NCBI GenBank assembly: GCA_028023455.1
Contig: JAQFVV010012477.1
Span: forward strand, 1,485,501-1,549,500
Length of the DNA: 64,000 nt
DNA from: Epiperipatus broadwayi
Taxonomy: Eukaryota; Onychophora; Udeonychophora; Euonychophora; Peripatidae
Reading direction: 5' to 3'
Shown here: positions 60,671 through 64,000 of the stretch, in pieces
Layout of the letters: the number at the start of each line of letters is the position of its first letter
How positions within the stretch are numbered: the stretch's first letter is position 1
Notes under the pieces: model-generated
Databases searched by the model: none
What the model was told of the DNA's origin: nothing
The model's input: only the letters and a program-made list of their open reading frames with translations
Made by a program: the position numbers and the translations under genes

Positions 60671-62501
60671 GAGTGTATAATAAATCATTTGACCTTAATT
60701 TTATATTTACATATGTGAGTGCATATTTATTATCAATTATTTAATAACAAATATGAAACATATATGTCTATTAATCAGAAATGTGTTGAGGAATGTTCAT
60801 AATTTCCAAAATACAATTTAATAGAGTTTAATATATACATCTATATATATATATATATATATATATATAACAGGATCAGTCAATAGGGATGGTCATCCCT
60901 GTAACAATGGAATATCTTCAAAATAAAATGTTTCAAATAAGATATTAATGTTTATTGATATAAAGTAAGAATGACATAGAGTAAAATATTATTTGATGAT
61001 ATTAAAGTAAGAGATTAAAGTATAATATATTAAAATAAAATTTAATATCATAAAAATATAAGTAATTTTATATATTACAAGAGAGAATGAGAGATCTTGA
61101 TATCTCTCTGAGAGATCAGACAAATTGACTCCTTAGAACAACAAAGGAATAAATATAAATTCACCAGCATTAAAATTATAAAAGTACTAGTACTCAAAAA
61201 TAACCATTCATCATCATGAGTGATCAACAATCAAATAAATCAACAGCCAATCTTGTGAATGGATTTGAAATGTGTCTACCATAGTTCAGGTCAACTATTT
61301 AGCCTTTGCAAACTTGAGGTAAATTATTTAAACATAATTTGGATGCTTCAACTTAAGTGCTAATCCATAGAATATACAACCAGAAAAACAATAATGCTGG
61401 GATACTAAAACATGTTATCATCATCAATGTCCTAGCCATATAGTACCATTAATGCACTGGCCAGCTATAAACTTAATTTCTAATAGACTAAACTAAATAA
61501 AATGTAGTGCATGGGATTTGAAGAATATAATCCTCAGCCAACCCAGATCATGATAATGATGAAATATCATTATCACTGGATGCTCATAAACACTAATACA
61601 CACCCCCTTTATATATCAGACCATTATTCTTGAATCTAACCCAGAGAACATAAGCACTATTACTATTATTGTGATCAAGTGATGATGCAAAATAATATTC
61701 TAAAAACCATTTAGAATTAAGTCACTGGAATAATTTTAACGATGATATATAAGTTTATTAACAACAACAACTAAAAAAATAAAATTAAGGTCTTTAAAAT
61801 ATGGCTATACCCACATCAATTTACATCTTCTGATTTTGAATAATGTGCAATTTAAAAAACTATCACATTATGATTTGCATTATTAATACAAAATTCACAT
61901 TATTATATTGATTTACAATAACTCTTAATGAGTTTACATAATTGCATATATATATATATATCTGCACAGAAGTGCATTTCATAAGACACAATGAATATAT
62001 TTTTCAAATATTTAATAAAATTTAAAAAAATGATTACATTTTACATATATGTTTGCTTGATACTCATTTATATATTTATATACATACACAAACATATGCC
62101 AAAATAATATCCAAATATTTTTTACTTGCCATAACATAAAAATACATGATTAAAAATTTTATATTATATTTTAAAAACTCTTGATTTATCTTTACCACCA
62201 CAATGATGGTGTGATTCAGCTACAAATTTAGATATAATGAGTACTAATATTAATAGTAAGCAATCTGAAATATTCAGATTTGTTCATATAAATATTACAA
62301 AGTAATACAAAAGAGAGCGAAAAGAAATGTGTGGAAAGAGGGGTAAAATAAAAAAAAATAATATTCGCAAATATGTATGCACAGTAGTTTTTTTTTTGCT
62401 AAAGTATTTAGGTAGATAGTAAAATATATACAGAGAATTAGATAAATAGATGGATGGATCATAAAATAAATTAATAGAAACATTCATATATATATATATC
62501 A
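60671..62501. other. AT-rich intergenic sequence, nothing firmly identified
   Basis: There is a perfect (AT)n run at 60843-60868. A palindrome GAGAGATCTTGATATCTCTC lies at 61090-61109. No coding or RNA gene was recognised. Confidence 0.4.
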
Positions 62502-63273
62502 GGGATTTGAACACAGGCTTTGAAGCTCTCTTCAGTTATCAACTCTATCTCATAATATCAAACCACATGACCACAGACATGTGAAAAAAATAAATGATCA
62601 ACATACATTGTTCTTGCTGGACCAGAATTCATCAGATGGTCCAGATCATCATCTTCAGCATAATATAATCAGTACTCATTATATATTAAGATAGCAAATC
62701 TTTAACTTTAATGTACAGGATTTAATCTTCTCCAAATCTTCGGCCTTCCATACCATCAAAAATCTGATGATGAAATGACCATATCTCATGCAGTTTCTAA
62801 TATTATTGTCATGCCCATGTTGATCTTAAGTCACTCTGACCCCTTGCATATAGTACCTTGTTCATTTAAATACACAGAAGATGGATGGACCGAATTTGGG
62901 TTAAATCTATATATGATCAAGATCCTATATATGAGAGTGGCTTAAGACCAACACAAGCATGATAATAATATTAGTATCAGCAGGGGATTTGGGCAATCCA
63001 TCATCAGATTTTCAATAGTATGCATGTCTGAAGAGTTGGAAGGTGGAGTAGACTGAAGCCTGTCCATTCAAGTTTGAAGATTTGCTATTTTAATATAAAC
63101 TGAGCATTGATTATACATATATATGGGAAATAATGCTCTGGATCAACTTATGAATGCTGTTTCAGCACAAAATACATATATTGGTGATTATTTATCTTTT
63201 TCACATGTGTATGACCATGTGTATTGATGGTATGAGATAGCTGAAGGAATCTTGAAAGTATGTGTTCAAATCC
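62502..63273. mobile_element. Complete fold-back element, 772 bp
   Basis: The left arm (62502-62785) and right arm (62992-63273) are inverted copies of about 280 bp. They begin GGGATTTGAACACAGGC and end GTGTTCAAATCC, and share GGTCCAGATCATCATC, CAGTACTCATTATATATTAA and AATCTGATGATG regions. The 200-base centre contains TTAAGTCACTCTGACC. It is the fullest member of the family seen at 13457, 50011, 53055 and 54953. No protein is encoded. Confidence 0.75.
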
Positions 63274-63390
63274 TCTATAATTAATCTGGTATATGAAGTA
63301 TGCCTATATTTCAAATATTATTTATATGCAGATAGAAAAAAATACAAAAAACAGGGTTAGTAAATATGATAATTTGATGAATAATCAATT

Positions 63391-63600
<210 letters not shown>

Positions 63601-63738
63601 CAAACAAATACAGACTACTAAATAGATAAACTAATATATAAAGATGAAAAAATATATATACCATAATATAGAAATAAAACAAACTAACTCCTTCTTTTTA
63701 AAACTTGATTTATTATGACTATAATCATGAAAAAGAAA

Positions 63739-63777
63739 TCCAACGTTTCGACTATTTTTTATAGTCTTTTTCAAGGC
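63739..63777 (-). ncRNA. Hammerhead-like motif, third variant
   Basis: Minus strand: CC, UUGAAAA plus A, stem II GACUAU/AUAGUC around a run of six A, then GAA, ACGU (self-complementary) and U, then GG. The order of parts is that of a hammerhead with a minimal stem III, but stem I has only two clear pairs. The core again has U at position 3 and A at position 8. It may mark another PLE or retrozyme terminus; the window ends before any coding part. The rest of 63601-64000 shows nothing recognisable. Confidence 0.45.
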
Positions 63778-64000
63778 ACACTAAAATAAAATATATATAC
63801 ACAATAAATATCACATATTCCAAAAAAAAAAAAAAAAATTAAATTACTTAAAAATTACAAAATATAAAATATATCCATAACCAAAATTTTCTTTTTTTTA
63901 CCTTATCTCACTCCCTTTTCCTATTACAATCACAACTTAAACACAACTAATTTCTTTTTAAAAATTCTATATATATCAAATAAAAACTTTTTAATTAAAA

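Overview
This is a strongly AT-rich animal (metazoan) genomic window. Long gene-poor stretches, abundant (ATT)n, (GATA/GACA)n, (AT)n and (AC)n microsatellites, fold-back elements, a Helitron, RTE and Penelope-like retroelements and a tRNA-derived SINE all fit an invertebrate. A mollusc, possibly a cephalopod, is my guess, but nothing in the sequence proves it. No complete host gene was found. The only host-exon candidates are a terminal exon at 36251-36452 (minus) and a GC-richer block at 32700-33090 (minus). Almost everything that can be identified is mobile-element sequence in various stages of decay.

Layout. 0.2-0.7 kb: a palindromic element and a partial copy. 4.4-4.9 kb: a long hairpin element. 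4.95-11.62 kb: copy A of a large dispersed repeat bounded by TG...CA; it carries a huge (ATT)n(GTT)n tract and a 1084-bp Helitron insertion. 11.65-12.14 kb: a solitary diverged hammerhead-ribozyme element with a 12-bp target duplication. 12.5-14.4 kb: a 150-bp MITE and fold-back elements. 18.2-21.4 kb: a 1.23-kb direct repeat pair. 22.8-24.5 kb: a tandem array of 369-370-bp units, each with a canonical hammerhead ribozyme (retrozyme-like), with an inversion inside it. 24.5-28.9 kb: three Penelope-like element (PLE) copies, the first two head to head. 41.3-44.0 kb: more PLE tails and a PLE of a second lineage. 44.0-45.4 kb: a possible Tigger/pogo-like element. 45.4-48.4 kb: a gag-only LTR retrotransposon. 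48.7 kb: a SINE. 50.2-54.7 kb: copy B of the large repeat, carrying an RTE fragment and a fold-back insertion. 54.7-54.95 kb: inverted PLE tails. 62.5-63.3 kb: a complete fold-back element. 63.4-63.6 kb: GATA/GACA. 63.74 kb: a further hammerhead-like motif.

The most interesting system is the set of self-cleaving hammerhead ribozymes. One class has a canonical core (CUGAUGA or CUGAAGA, GAAA, a tiny self-complementary stem III) and sits in head-to-tail 370-bp units like metazoan retrozymes. A second class lies in the 3' tails of the neighbouring PLEs. Its recurrent core is UUGACAA, in which positions 3 and 8 appear to have changed together (C3-G8 to U3-A8). The close association of ribozyme-only repeats with reverse-transcriptase/GIY-YIG-encoding PLEs suggests a non-autonomous/autonomous pair. 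Comparing copies A and B of the large repeat supplies empty sites that date and delimit the Helitron and fold-back insertions directly.
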